From: Bradyrhizobium genosp. SA-3
GTDB taxonomy: Bacteria > Pseudomonadota > Alphaproteobacteria > Rhizobiales > Xanthobacteraceae
Length of the DNA stretch: 64,000 nt
Direction of reading: 5' to 3'
Assembly: GCF_004212635.1 (NCBI RefSeq)
Contig: NZ_PSRT01000007.1
Location: 38,407-102,406 of the forward strand
The translations under genes were made by a program, and so were the position numbers. Under the pieces are notes generated by a model. It was not told where the DNA came from. It saw nothing but the letters and a program-made list of their open reading frames with translations, and did not search any database. Shown here piece by piece: positions 45,696-56,807 of this stretch (positions are counted from its first letter, which is position 1; each line of letters opens with the position of its first letter).

Positions 45696-46814
45696 ATGAA
45701 GGTTACGGTCGAACGCGCGCAACTGCTGAAGTCGCTGGGCCATGTCCATCGCGTGGTCGAGCGCCGCAACACGATTCCGATCCTCGGCAACGTGCTGGTC
45801 CGCGCCGAGAATGCGAAATTGTCGCTGAAGGCGACCGACCTCGACCTCGAGGTGACGGAGACGCTGCCCGCGGAAACCGCGACCGCGGGCTCCACCACCG
45901 TGCCGGCGCACATGTTCTACGACATCGTCCGCAAGCTGCCGGACGGCTCGCAGATCGTGCTGGAGGCCGACGGCGACCGCGCGGTGCTGGCGATCCGCGC
46001 CGGCCGCTCGCGCTTCACGCTGCAGACCCTGCCGGAGAATGATTTCCCCGATCTCGCCGCCGGCGACATGTCGCACTCGTTCTCGCTCGCGGCCAAGGAC
46101 GTCAAGCGACTGATCGACCGCACCCAGTTCGCGATCTCGACCGAGGAGACGCGCTATTACCTCAACGGCATCTATTTGCACGCCGCCGGCACCGCCAAGG
46201 CGGCGACCCTGCGCGGCGTCGCCACCGATGGCCACCGCCTCGCTCAACTCGACCTGGTCCAGCCCAAGGGCGCCGAGGGCATGCCCGGCGTGATCGTGCC
46301 GCGCAAGACCGTCGGCGAGGTGCAGCGCCTGATCGAGGACACCGAGGCCGAGATGACGATCGAGCTGTCGCAGGCAAAAATCCGCTTTACGATCGGTAAT
46401 GTCGTGCTGACCTCAAAACTGATCGACGGCACCTTCCCCGACTACGGCCGCGTCATTCCGCAAGGCAACGACAAGGAGCTCGTCGTCGACAAGAAGGATT
46501 TTGAGAACGCGGTCGACCGTGTTTCGACGATTTCGAGCGAGCGTGGGCGGGCAGTAAAGCTGTCGCTGTCGGCGGGCAAGCTGGTGCTGTCGGTGACCAA
46601 TCCGGATTCCGGCAGCGCGACCGAAGAGCTGGAGGTTGAATACGCCTCCGACGCCCTCGATATCGGCTTCAACTCCCGCTACCTTCTCGACATCGCCGCC
46701 CAGATCGAAGGCGACGTCGCAACCTTGAGGCTCGCCGACCCCGGCTCGCCCACCCTGGTGCAAGACCGCGACGACAAGAGCGCACTGTACGTGCTGATGC
46801 CGATGCGGGTGTGA
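45696..46814 (+). CDS. dnaN: DNA polymerase III beta subunit (sliding clamp)
   Basis: 372 residues forming the ring-shaped processivity clamp. Start MKVTVERAQLLKSLGHVHRVVERRNTIPILGNVLV is the usual N-terminus. Three clamp domains of about 120 residues follow, with FPDYGRVIP near 245 and the C-terminal hydrophobic pocket end YVLMPMRV. ATG at 45696 is chosen by the conserved N-terminus; the longer frame is 5' leader. It lies downstream of dnaA, separated by 388 bp including a family A repeat, so it probably has its own promoter. Confidence 0.97.
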   Translation: MKVTVERAQLLKSLGHVHRVVERRNTIPILGNVLVRAENAKLSLKATDLDLEVTETLPAETATAGSTTVPAHMFYDIVRKLPDGSQIVLEADGDRAVLAIRAGRSRFTLQTLPENDFPDLAAGDMSHSFSLAAKDVKRLIDRTQFAISTEETRYYLNGIYLHAAGTAKAATLRGVATDGHRLAQLDLVQPKGAEGMPGVIVPRKTVGEVQRLIEDTEAEMTIELSQAKIRFTIGNVVLTSKLIDGTFPDYGRVIPQGNDKELVVDKKDFENAVDRVSTISSERGRAVKLSLSAGKLVLSVTNPDSGSATEELEVEYASDALDIGFNSRYLLDIAAQIEGDVATLRLADPGSPTLVQDRDDKSALYVLMPMRV

Positions 46815-46842
46815 GGGACGCTCTCTCGACCATCCATCGGAG

Positions 46843-46970
46843 CCGTAGGGTGGGCAAAGCTTGCGCCGTAGCTCGAAGAGCGAAGGCGAAAGCGTGCCCA
46901 CCGTGCAGCAGCACGGATCGCGGCGAGACGTGGGCACGGCGCGCAAAGCGCGCCTTTGCCCACCCTACGG
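46843..46970. repeat. intergenic palindromic repeat, family E
   Basis: Outer arms 'ccgtagggtgggcaaag' and 'ctttgcccaccctacgg', inner 'agcgtgcccacc' and 'gtgggcacggcgc'. Second copy at 54531-54624. Confidence 0.88.
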
Positions 46971-47014
46971 CATGCTCCCGCAAAGGGAGAGCGTGCGCCC
47001 ATGACGAATAGCCC

Positions 47015-48151
47015 ATGACCCCCTCCCGCATTCATCGCCTGACGCTGACGCAGTTTCGTAATTATCGGGCGGCGGGGCTCGAGACGGCGGCTGACATGGT
47101 GGCGCTGGTCGGGCCGAATGGGGCGGGCAAGACCAATTGCATCGAGGCGATCTCGTTCCTGTCGCCGGGGCGCGGCCTGCGGCGCGCGACGCTGGAAGAC
47201 GTCGCCGACAACCAGGGCGACGGCTCCTGGGCGGTGTCGGCGCAGGTCGAGGGCGCACTGGGGCTGGCGACGCTCGGCACCGGCATCGATGCGCCGCGCA
47301 CTGACGCCGCCGTCAGCCGGCGCTGCCGTATCGACCGCGAGCCGGTCAATTCCGCCGCCAGCTTCGGCGATCACATCCGCATGGTGTGGCTGACGCCGGC
47401 GATGGACGGGCTGTTCATGGGCGCGGCCTCCGAGCGGCGGCGCTTCTTCGACCGCCTGGTGCTTGCCATCGACAGCGACCATTCCAGCCGGATCAACGCA
47501 CTGGAACGCTCGCTTCGCTCGCGCAACCGCCTGCTCGAGGCGCGCAATTACGACGATCATTGGTGTGACGCGATCGAGCGCGAGACCGCCGAGCTTGCGG
47601 TCGCGGTCGCAGCAACGCGCGGCCAGACCGCGGCACGGCTGACCGGCATGCTGAACGCGCGGGCGCAACAATCCGCTTTCCCGTCGGCGCAAATCGCGCT
47701 CGACGGCTGGATGGAGAACGCGCTGCTTCAGGAGACCGCGACGTCGGTCGAGGACCGCTACCGCCAGATCTTGCGCGACAACCGTCCACGCGACGCCATC
47801 GCCGGCCGCACCACCGACGGCCCGCATCTCACCGACCTCCAGGTGGTCTATGCGCCCAAGAGCATGCCGGCGCGCGATGCCTCCACTGGCGAGCAGAAGG
47901 CGCTCTTGATCGGCCTCGTGCTGGCGCATGCGACGCTGGTGGCGGAAATGACCGGCATCGTACCACTGCTGCTGCTCGACGAGGTGGTCGCCCATCTCGA
48001 TCCGAACCGGCGCGCGGCGCTGTTCGAGGAGTTGAAGAAGCTCGGCGCGCAGGTGTGGCTGACCGGCGCCGATCCGGCCGCCTTCGCCGAGATCGGCGCG
48101 GCAGGCGAGGTCTTTGACGTCGAGAGCGGACGCGTCTCCGCCCGAAGCTAG
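47015..48151 (+). CDS. recF: DNA replication and repair protein RecF
   Basis: SMC-like ATPase helping RecOR load RecA at gaps; 378 residues. Walker A is VGPNGAGKTNCIEAISFLSPGRGLR near residue 32. The ABC-like signature STGEQKALLIGLVLAH lies near 288 and Walker B PLLLLDEVVAHLD near 320. ATG at 47015 gives MTPSRIHRLTLTQFRNY. It is the third gene of the dnaA-dnaN-recF-gyrB series, with a family E repeat between dnaN and recF. Confidence 0.96.
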   Translation: MTPSRIHRLTLTQFRNYRAAGLETAADMVALVGPNGAGKTNCIEAISFLSPGRGLRRATLEDVADNQGDGSWAVSAQVEGALGLATLGTGIDAPRTDAAVSRRCRIDREPVNSAASFGDHIRMVWLTPAMDGLFMGAASERRRFFDRLVLAIDSDHSSRINALERSLRSRNRLLEARNYDDHWCDAIERETAELAVAVAATRGQTAARLTGMLNARAQQSAFPSAQIALDGWMENALLQETATSVEDRYRQILRDNRPRDAIAGRTTDGPHLTDLQVVYAPKSMPARDASTGEQKALLIGLVLAHATLVAEMTGIVPLLLLDEVVAHLDPNRRAALFEELKKLGAQVWLTGADPAAFAEIGAAGEVFDVESGRVSARS

Positions 48152-48261
48152 GCCGCCGCATTGAACCCGCCCGGTTCCGTCAGCGACTAGCTGCCTGAGG
48201 CCGCTGGAGGCGGCCATCGCGCAGGATTTCCAACCACGCGCGATATCCTTGGAGCGTGAGC

Positions 48262-49002
48262 ATGACGACGGTGAGGCCTGGGGTGCGAGCCCCGGCACGA
48301 TGGCAAGTTTTTGCGTGCGGCCTTGCTCTCTTCGCAAGCTGCCTGCTCGCGGCAAGCGCCGGCGCCTTTGTGTCGAATCTGCCGCCGCTGTTTTCTGCCG
48401 CGCTCACGCTGGATCCGGATGCCAAGCTGCCTGCGCCGACCCGCTACAGCTATCGGGGGATCCACACCACCGTTATGCCAGGCATCGAAGCCCCGCTCCG
48501 GACCAGGCTCGAAGCCCGCGTGCCCGCTGAGCTCAGCAACGTCCTCGCCTTCTATCGCACGGAGCTCGGAAAGCTCGGCTGGCGGGAACAGGATGGCACG
48601 GTTGTCACCGCCGATCACGTCCGCCTCGACTTCGTCTCCCCGGTCGGGCCGGCAGCGCTGGAGCTCGACCGCAAGAGCGGCAGCACCTCGGTCCATCTCG
48701 TGCAGAAGAATTCGGATGTCGCGAGCCGGGCGAACGTCCTGCCCGCACCCGGCCAGGCGAAGCTGGTGTTCAGCAACATCGGCGAGCAGGAAGCCGTGCT
48801 CACGATCAACGAGCAGACCATCCCGCGCCCCGCCCGCGCGAACGCGGTCGCGCTGGATCTGCCGCCCGGCAAATACTCCTACAAACTGGACGTGCCGGGC
48901 CATCCAGCCACCGCGAACAGTCTCACCGTCGCAGCGGGCGATACTTGGGAGCTCACGGTCGGACGCGACGGCGACGCTTGGCCGCCGCTCCAGCTGTATT
49001 GA
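48262..49002 (+). CDS. hypothetical secreted or membrane-anchored protein
   Basis: 246 residues. One hydrophobic helix near residues 14-35 (WQVFACGLALFASCLLAASAGAF) acts as signal or anchor. The rest is a soluble region: about 60-130 contains RVPAELSNVLAFYRTELGKLGWREQDGTVV, resembling a small alpha/beta repeat. The C-terminal part from about 165 (AKLVFSNIGEQEAVLTINEQTI...LDLPPGKYSYKLDVPG) looks like a beta-sandwich. ATG at 48262 sits 7 bases after TTGGAG; GTG at 48256 is too close to it. Function unknown; it interrupts recF and gyrB. Confidence 0.7.
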   Translation: MTTVRPGVRAPARWQVFACGLALFASCLLAASAGAFVSNLPPLFSAALTLDPDAKLPAPTRYSYRGIHTTVMPGIEAPLRTRLEARVPAELSNVLAFYRTELGKLGWREQDGTVVTADHVRLDFVSPVGPAALELDRKSGSTSVHLVQKNSDVASRANVLPAPGQAKLVFSNIGEQEAVLTINEQTIPRPARANAVALDLPPGKYSYKLDVPGHPATANSLTVAAGDTWELTVGRDGDAWPPLQLY

Positions 49003-49372
49003 GTCCTGTCTGCTATCGGCCCACGGCGCCGCTCGCGCGCCGCCTGTTGGAACAGTCCAGCTCCTGCCGCGGCTCCTCATCTGAGGCCGCGTGCCGACGG
49101 TGTCGCAGCCTGCCATTGTGTAGTGCTGCAATTTCAAAAGTTCACCTCGCGCAGGTTGAAAGATCACTCCTCTGCGGCGCAGGCCGGCCCTTGGAAGCGG
49201 GGCCCTGTCCCGACCTCCTGATTGCGTCCAACTTTCGGATTTTTTATCCTATCCGAATACGAGAGTGATTCGGCATTGCTCGGTCCGATTGCAGTAGCTA
49301 AAAGGCGCGAGTCGAGCACCGTGCCATCACGGCGCGTGCGGGAACTCCCGCGGCACGACACTAGGGGGTGAC
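49003..49372. other. 370-bp intergenic region, no gene seen
   Basis: Composition is less GC-rich than coding DNA around it. No conserved repeat family is recognised. It ends in a good ribosome site for the gene at 49373. Confidence 0.5.
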
Positions 49373-49729
49373 GTGGAGCTTCATCGAGGGAAGCAAACGG
49401 CCGTCCAGGCGCTGACGGTCGCTGGTCTTTTGAGTTGGTGGTTCATACGAGCGTCGGTGCTCCTTCCAGCCTTGAGCTTGGACGTGGCAACACGACCGGT
49501 CATGCGATGGCGGACGGCTTTTAGGGCCGTGAACTGGGACGCGGCGACGCAACGGGCGATGCGAGTGTTCATGGCCTTCGGTGCGACGTGCGGTGTCCTA
49601 TCGTTGATCGCCGTCGCCGTTACCACCGTGGTCATCCTTAGCCAGCCGGCAAAACCCTATCCGCGAATAACCGTCTACAGCAGTGGACGCAATCCCGGTC
49701 CGATATTGGTCGAGTTCGGCCACCGCTAA
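49373..49729 (+). CDS. small hypothetical membrane protein
   Basis: 118 residues with two hydrophobic stretches: VAGLLSWWFIRASVLLPAL and MAFGATCGVLSLIAVAVTTVVIL. GTG at 49373 is supported by AGGGGG 4 bases upstream. No family known. Base composition is lower in GC than dnaN or gyrB, so it may be recent or poorly conserved. Confidence 0.45.
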   Translation: MELHRGKQTAVQALTVAGLLSWWFIRASVLLPALSLDVATRPVMRWRTAFRAVNWDAATQRAMRVFMAFGATCGVLSLIAVAVTTVVILSQPAKPYPRITVYSSGRNPGPILVEFGHR

Positions 49730-49883
49730 TGCAGGACAAAGTTCCGATCCCGCACTCATCATTGCGCTACTGATCGGCGCATTTCTCGCGCTGCGGATTT
49801 GGTATGCGAACTATTTAGCAAGGATGACGAAGGCTGAGCGAGAGGCCGAGGACAGGCTGCACGACTCCGATCAAGTTTGGTGA
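49683..49883 (+). CDS. possible small membrane protein
   Basis: 66 residues, starting at GTG 49683 and overlapping the preceding frame by 47 bases. One hydrophobic helix (ALIIALLIGAFLALRIWYANYL) is followed by a charged tail, ARMTKAEREAEDRLHDSDQVW. This looks like a real single-pass protein, but the start is uncertain and no ribosome site is visible. Function unknown. Confidence 0.35.
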   Translation: MDAIPVRYWSSSATANAGQSSDPALIIALLIGAFLALRIWYANYLARMTKAEREAEDRLHDSDQVW

Positions 49884-52786
<2,903 letters not shown>

Positions 52787-52831
52787 CGCGCGACGCGTTT
52801 TTGCTTGACCGGTGCTGACCGCGAGCAAAGA

Positions 52832-52988
52832 TCACCTCTCCCGTAGGGAGAGGTCGGAGCGCATCGATAGATGCGATCCGGGTGAGGGGATGTGATTTCA
52901 CTGGGTGTCGCGGCCCCTCACCCGGATTGCACTGGACGATGCTTCGCATCGCCAGGCGCAATCCGACCTCTCCCCGTCGGGGAGAGGT
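52832..52988. repeat. intergenic palindromic repeat, family A
   Basis: Arms 'cacctctcccgtagggagaggt' and 'cgacctctccccgtcggggagaggtg'; the link contains 'gcatcgatagatgcgatccgggtgagggg' and its inverse. The rest of the 378-bp gap before the murA-like gene has no gene. Confidence 0.85.
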
Positions 52989-53164
52989 GAGGCCCCCCGG
53001 GCCTGCATGGTTCGAGACGCGCGTTCCGCGCTCCTCACCATGGGTCTTACACGCTCGCTGAGGTTCGCAGGCCTTTCTACGCAGCCAGCGCAATTGCTCC
53101 CGCGCTCAATTCTCTGTAGTTTCCGCCTCCGAAACAGCCCCACCAACAGGACAGCGAGAACCCC

Positions 53165-54460
53165 GTGGCGCCCATCCAATACATCGTCGAGGGCGGTCAC
53201 CGGCTCTCGGGTTCGATCGAGCCGTCCGGCAACAAGAACTCGGCGCTGCCGATCATCGCAGCGGCCCTGCTCACCGAGCATCCGGTGACGCTTCAGAACG
53301 TGCCGCGTATCCGCGACACCGAGACGCTGGTCGAACTGATCCGCTCGGTCGGCGCCGCGGCGGAGTGGACCGCGCGCAATACGCTGCGCATCCATGCCAA
53401 GAGCATCCGCGCCGCCGATCTCGACCCCGAGCTGTGCGTGCGCATCCGCGCCTCGATCCTGCTCGCGGGCCCCCTGCTCGCCCGCTGCGGCGAAGTGATG
53501 CTGCCGCCGCCCGGCGGCGACGTCATCGGCCGTCGACGGCTCGACACCCATGTGCTGGCGCTGGAGCAACTGGGGGCAAAGGTCACCGCGACCGACCGGC
53601 TCGAATTCCGCGCGCCGAAGCTCGCCGGTGCGGACGTGTTCCTGGACGAGCCGAGCGTCACCGCGACCGAGAACGCGCTGGTCGCGGCTGTCGCCGCCGA
53701 CGGCGTCACCTATCTGCGCAATGCCGCGTCCGAGCCGCATGTGCAGGACCTCGCCAATTTCCTGGTCGCGCTCGGCGCGAAGATCGAGGGCATCGGCACC
53801 AACACCATGATCGTGCACGGTCCGGCGACGCTGGGGGAAGCGACCTACTCCATTCAGCCCGACCATATCGAGGTCGGCTCGCTGATCGGCCTTGCCGCCG
53901 TGACGCGCTCGCCGTTACGCATCGTGCGCGCCGGCGTCGAGCACCTGCGCTCGATCCGCATGGGGTTCGAACGGCTCGGCATCGTCTGCCGCGTCGAGGG
54001 CGACGACCTCATCGTGCCCTCGAACCAGACGCTGAAGATCCAGGACGATTTCGGCGGCCACGTGCCGAAGCTGGAGGACCAGCCCTGGCCGGCCTTCCCG
54101 GCCGATTTGATGTCGATCGCGATCGTCACCGCCACGCAATGCGAGGGCGTGATCCTGATGTTCGAGAAGATGTTCGAATCGCGGATGTTCTTCGTCGACA
54201 AGCTGATCGCGATGGGCGCGCGCATCGTGCTGTGCGACCCGCATCGCGCCATCATCGCCGGCCCCAGCCGCCTCCGCGGCGCGCCGATGACCTCGCCCGA
54301 CATCCGCGCCGGCATGGCGATGCTGCTCGCCGCCGTCTGCGCCGAGGGCACCTCGACCATCAACAACGCCGACCAGATCGAGCGCGGCTACGAGCGCATC
54401 GAGGAACGGCTGAACGCACTGGGTGCGAAGATCAAGCGCGTGCCGGAACGGAAGGGCTAG
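53165..54460 (+). CDS. murA: MurA family: UDP-N-acetylglucosamine 1-carboxyvinyltransferase with Asp in place of catalytic Cys
   Basis: Adds enolpyruvate to UDP-GlcNAc, the first committed step of peptidoglycan synthesis; 431 residues, normal length. N-terminal GGHRLSGSIEPSGNKNSALPIIAAALL carries the conserved Lys/Asn; RIRASILLAGPLLAR precedes the active loop. That loop reads PPPGGDVIGRRRLDTHV, so residue 119 is Asp where E. coli MurA has Cys115. Such Asp enzymes stay active and are resistant to fosfomycin in other bacteria (family knowledge). Start GTG 53165 gives VAPIQYIVEGG; no strong ribosome site is visible. Many genomes carry a second, Cys-type murA; not visible here. Confidence 0.9.
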   Translation: MAPIQYIVEGGHRLSGSIEPSGNKNSALPIIAAALLTEHPVTLQNVPRIRDTETLVELIRSVGAAAEWTARNTLRIHAKSIRAADLDPELCVRIRASILLAGPLLARCGEVMLPPPGGDVIGRRRLDTHVLALEQLGAKVTATDRLEFRAPKLAGADVFLDEPSVTATENALVAAVAADGVTYLRNAASEPHVQDLANFLVALGAKIEGIGTNTMIVHGPATLGEATYSIQPDHIEVGSLIGLAAVTRSPLRIVRAGVEHLRSIRMGFERLGIVCRVEGDDLIVPSNQTLKIQDDFGGHVPKLEDQPWPAFPADLMSIAIVTATQCEGVILMFEKMFESRMFFVDKLIAMGARIVLCDPHRAIIAGPSRLRGAPMTSPDIRAGMAMLLAAVCAEGTSTINNADQIERGYERIEERLNALGAKIKRVPERKG

Positions 54461-54462
54461 CT

Positions 54463-54490
54463 CTTCCCTTCTCCCCTTGCGGGAGAGGGC
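54463..54490. repeat. fragment of family A repeat
   Basis: 'cttcccttctccccttgcgggagagggc' has only one arm of the usual pair. It is directly after the murA-like stop and may help terminate transcription. Confidence 0.5.
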
Positions 54491-54530
54491 AAAAAAGCTA
54501 ACGCACCATCTCGTGCCCCGAACGCGGTAT

Positions 54531-54624
54531 CGTAGGGTGGGCAAAGCGAAGCGTGCCCACCGCTTCTGTTGCGATGTTGGATCGATGGTGGGCACGGCGC
54601 AAGCGCGCCTTTGCCCACCCTACG
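54531..54624. repeat. intergenic palindromic repeat, family E
   Basis: Outer arms 'cgtagggtgggcaaag' and 'ctttgcccaccctacg', inner 'agcgtgcccacc' and 'ggtgggcacggcgc'. Closely related to 46843-46970. Confidence 0.88.
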
Positions 54625-54690
54625 ATTCCTGAGGCACTTCGCCTCTTCCGCCTGCGGGGAGAGGGAGAACAGACCGCTTTCCTCACTCAC

Positions 54691-54811
54691 TCGTGCCCCG
54701 GACGCAGCGCAGCACGTCAGTGATGCGCTGCTGAGCCGGGGCCCATGCCGCCAAGAGTCCAGCCCGTGGCTTCTGGGTCCCGGCTCGCGCTTCGCGCGTC
54801 CGGAACACGAG
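54691..54811. repeat. intergenic palindromic repeat, family B-like
   Basis: Arms 'tcgtgccccggacgc' and 'gcgtccggaacacga', inner 'gccggggccca' and 'tgggtcccggc'. It ends 40 bp before the MATE gene. Confidence 0.75.
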
Positions 54812-54850
54812 AGCCATGTTTTCGACGTGTGGCTGTGCTAAGGACCGGCC

Positions 54851-56245
54851 ATGCTCGACACCGTCCATCGTCATTCGCAGCCGCGAGCCGGCGTGCCGCA
54901 AAATCATCTCGCCGACGAATTCGCCGAGACGCTGCGGCTGGCCGTGCCGATGATGCTGACGCAGCTCGGGCAGATCGCGATGATCACGACCGATCTCGCG
55001 ATGATCGGCCGGCTCGGCGAGGACGCGGTGGCCGCGGCGGCGCTGGCGCATACGGTCTATTTCGTCAGCTTCACCTTCGGACTCGGATTGATGTCGGCGG
55101 TGTCGCCGCTCGCCGCGCAGGCCTTCGGCGCCGGCGATGTCAGGCTGATCCGCCGTTCCTTGCGCGTCGGGTTGTGGGTCGCGCTGCTGATCTCGCTGCC
55201 GATGATGGCCTCGCCGCTCTATGGCGAGCAGATCCTGCTCGCGCTCGGGCAGGCGCCGGATTCCGCCGCGCTGGCCCAGCGCTATCTCAACGGACTGGCC
55301 TGGGGCATTGCGCCGGCGCTCGGCTTCATCGCGCTGCGCAGCATGATGAGCGCGGTGAACCGGCCGCAGGCTCCGCTGTGGATCACGCTCGCCGCGATCC
55401 CCGCCAATGCCGCGCTGGTCTATGTTCTGATCCATGGCCTGTTCGGCCTGCCGAAGCTCGGCCTGTTCGGCGCGGGGCTTGCGACCACGCTGGTCAATCT
55501 CGGCACCTTCCTCGCCGCGCTCACGATTGCCGCATGGCGAAAGCCGTTCGCGGACTATCATCCGCTCGCCCATCTCTGGCGGATCGACTGGCCCTTGATG
55601 CGCCAGCTCATCGCGATCGGCGCGCCGATCTCGTTCTCGCTGCTGATGGAATACGGCCTGTTCTCCTCGGCCGCGCTGCTGATGGGGCTGATCTCGACCA
55701 CCGCGCTCGCCGCACATCAGATCGCGCTCCAGGTCACCGCCGTGCTGTTCATGGTGCCGCTCGGCATCGGCATGGCTGCCACCGTGCGCGTCGGCCACGC
55801 CTTCGGCCGCAACGAGCCGCTCGCGGTGAAACGCGCAGGGCTGGTCGCAGCCGTGCTCGGGATCGTCCTGGTCTCCGCGCTGACCATCGCCATCATCCTC
55901 GGCCGCTACCAGCTCGGACGACTGTTCTTCGGCTCTGGCGAGGCAAGCGCGGCAACCATCGAGCTGACAGCGACACTGCTGGTGGTCGGCGCGACCTTCT
56001 TCATCGCCGACGGCCTCCAGACCATCATGGGCGGCGCGCTGCGCGGCATCAACGACACCAGGATGACGCTGCTGTTCGCGGTAATCGGCTATTGGTGCGT
56101 TGCCTTCCCGACTGGCTGGCTGCTGGCTTTCAACGCCGCCCTTGGCGCAGTCGGCGTCTGGATCGGGTTCTCGATCGGGACCTTCGTCTATGCCGGTCTC
56201 CTGATCTTGCGCTTCCGCATGCTGACGCGCAGATTGGCGGGATGA
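54851..56245 (+). CDS. MATE family efflux transporter (NorM type)
   Basis: Drug or metabolite:cation antiporter in the inner membrane, 464 residues with about 12 hydrophobic helices. NorM-type features: LRLAVPMMLTQLGQIAMITTDLAMIGRLGEDAVAAAALAHTVYF at the N-terminus, SAVSPLAAQAFGAGD (about 90), NRPQAPLWITLAAIPANAALVYVLI (about 175) and the second-half ALAAHQIALQVTAVLFMVPLGIGMAATVRVGHAFG. ATG at 54851 is the first in frame. It overlaps the DUF2867 gene by 4 bases (ATGA). Substrate unknown. Confidence 0.92.
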   Translation: MLDTVHRHSQPRAGVPQNHLADEFAETLRLAVPMMLTQLGQIAMITTDLAMIGRLGEDAVAAAALAHTVYFVSFTFGLGLMSAVSPLAAQAFGAGDVRLIRRSLRVGLWVALLISLPMMASPLYGEQILLALGQAPDSAALAQRYLNGLAWGIAPALGFIALRSMMSAVNRPQAPLWITLAAIPANAALVYVLIHGLFGLPKLGLFGAGLATTLVNLGTFLAALTIAAWRKPFADYHPLAHLWRIDWPLMRQLIAIGAPISFSLLMEYGLFSSAALLMGLISTTALAAHQIALQVTAVLFMVPLGIGMAATVRVGHAFGRNEPLAVKRAGLVAAVLGIVLVSALTIAIILGRYQLGRLFFGSGEASAATIELTATLLVVGATFFIADGLQTIMGGALRGINDTRMTLLFAVIGYWCVAFPTGWLLAFNAALGAVGVWIGFSIGTFVYAGLLILRFRMLTRRLAG

Positions 56246-56730
56246 TCGGGACAGTCCGCGAAGTCACCCCCAATGTCGATGCCGGCACGGTGCTATCAGG
56301 CGCGCAGTTCATCGACGCGTTTCGCGTGGAGATCGGCGCCGCGACCGTGAATGCCCGCGAGGCCTGCATCCGGATGGTGCTGCACGGGCCGCGCTGGATC
56401 GACGCGCTGCTGCGCCTGCGCAACATCCTGGTCGCACCGTTCGGGCTGAAAACATCCGGCGAGGGCGCGCCGGCGCCGCACGGCCTGATCGGCCTGTTTC
56501 CGGTGGTCAGCGAAACGCCCGAGCGTCTGGTCGCGGGCTTCGATGACTATCATCTCGACTTCCGCATCGTGGTCGATGTGGAGGGCACCGCGGCGGGCCG
56601 ACAGGTCACCTCGACCACGCTGGTGCGGACGCACAATCTCCTCGGCCGGACCTACCTCACGCTGATCATGCCGTTTCACAAGCTCGTCGTTCGCAGCATG
56701 ATGGGGCGGATCGTGGAGCCGGCCAGCTAG
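56242..56730 (+). CDS. DUF2867-like protein
   Basis: 162 residues, soluble, lipocalin/START-like in appearance: FIDAFRVEIGAATVNAREACIRMVLHGPRWIDALLRLRNILVAPFGLKT, GLIGLFPVVSETPERLVAGFDDYHLDFRIVVDV and a C-terminal LLGRTYLTLIMPFHKLVVRSMMGRIV. This matches DUF2867 proteins. ATG at 56242 overlaps the MATE stop (ATGA), so it is translationally coupled to the exporter; a joint role is possible but unknown. Confidence 0.8.
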   Translation: MIGTVREVTPNVDAGTVLSGAQFIDAFRVEIGAATVNAREACIRMVLHGPRWIDALLRLRNILVAPFGLKTSGEGAPAPHGLIGLFPVVSETPERLVAGFDDYHLDFRIVVDVEGTAAGRQVTSTTLVRTHNLLGRTYLTLIMPFHKLVVRSMMGRIVEPAS

Positions 56731-56807
56731 CCCGGCGATGAACCGGTTTCTCCAAGCAAGCGACTGAGACGTGGTGCCCCGATGCCGGCGGCGCCTTCGG
56801 AGGTCGC

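Noticed and set aside
46679..48355. 558-codon minus-strand open frame
   Set aside because: Antisense to dnaN and recF and crosses a family E repeat.
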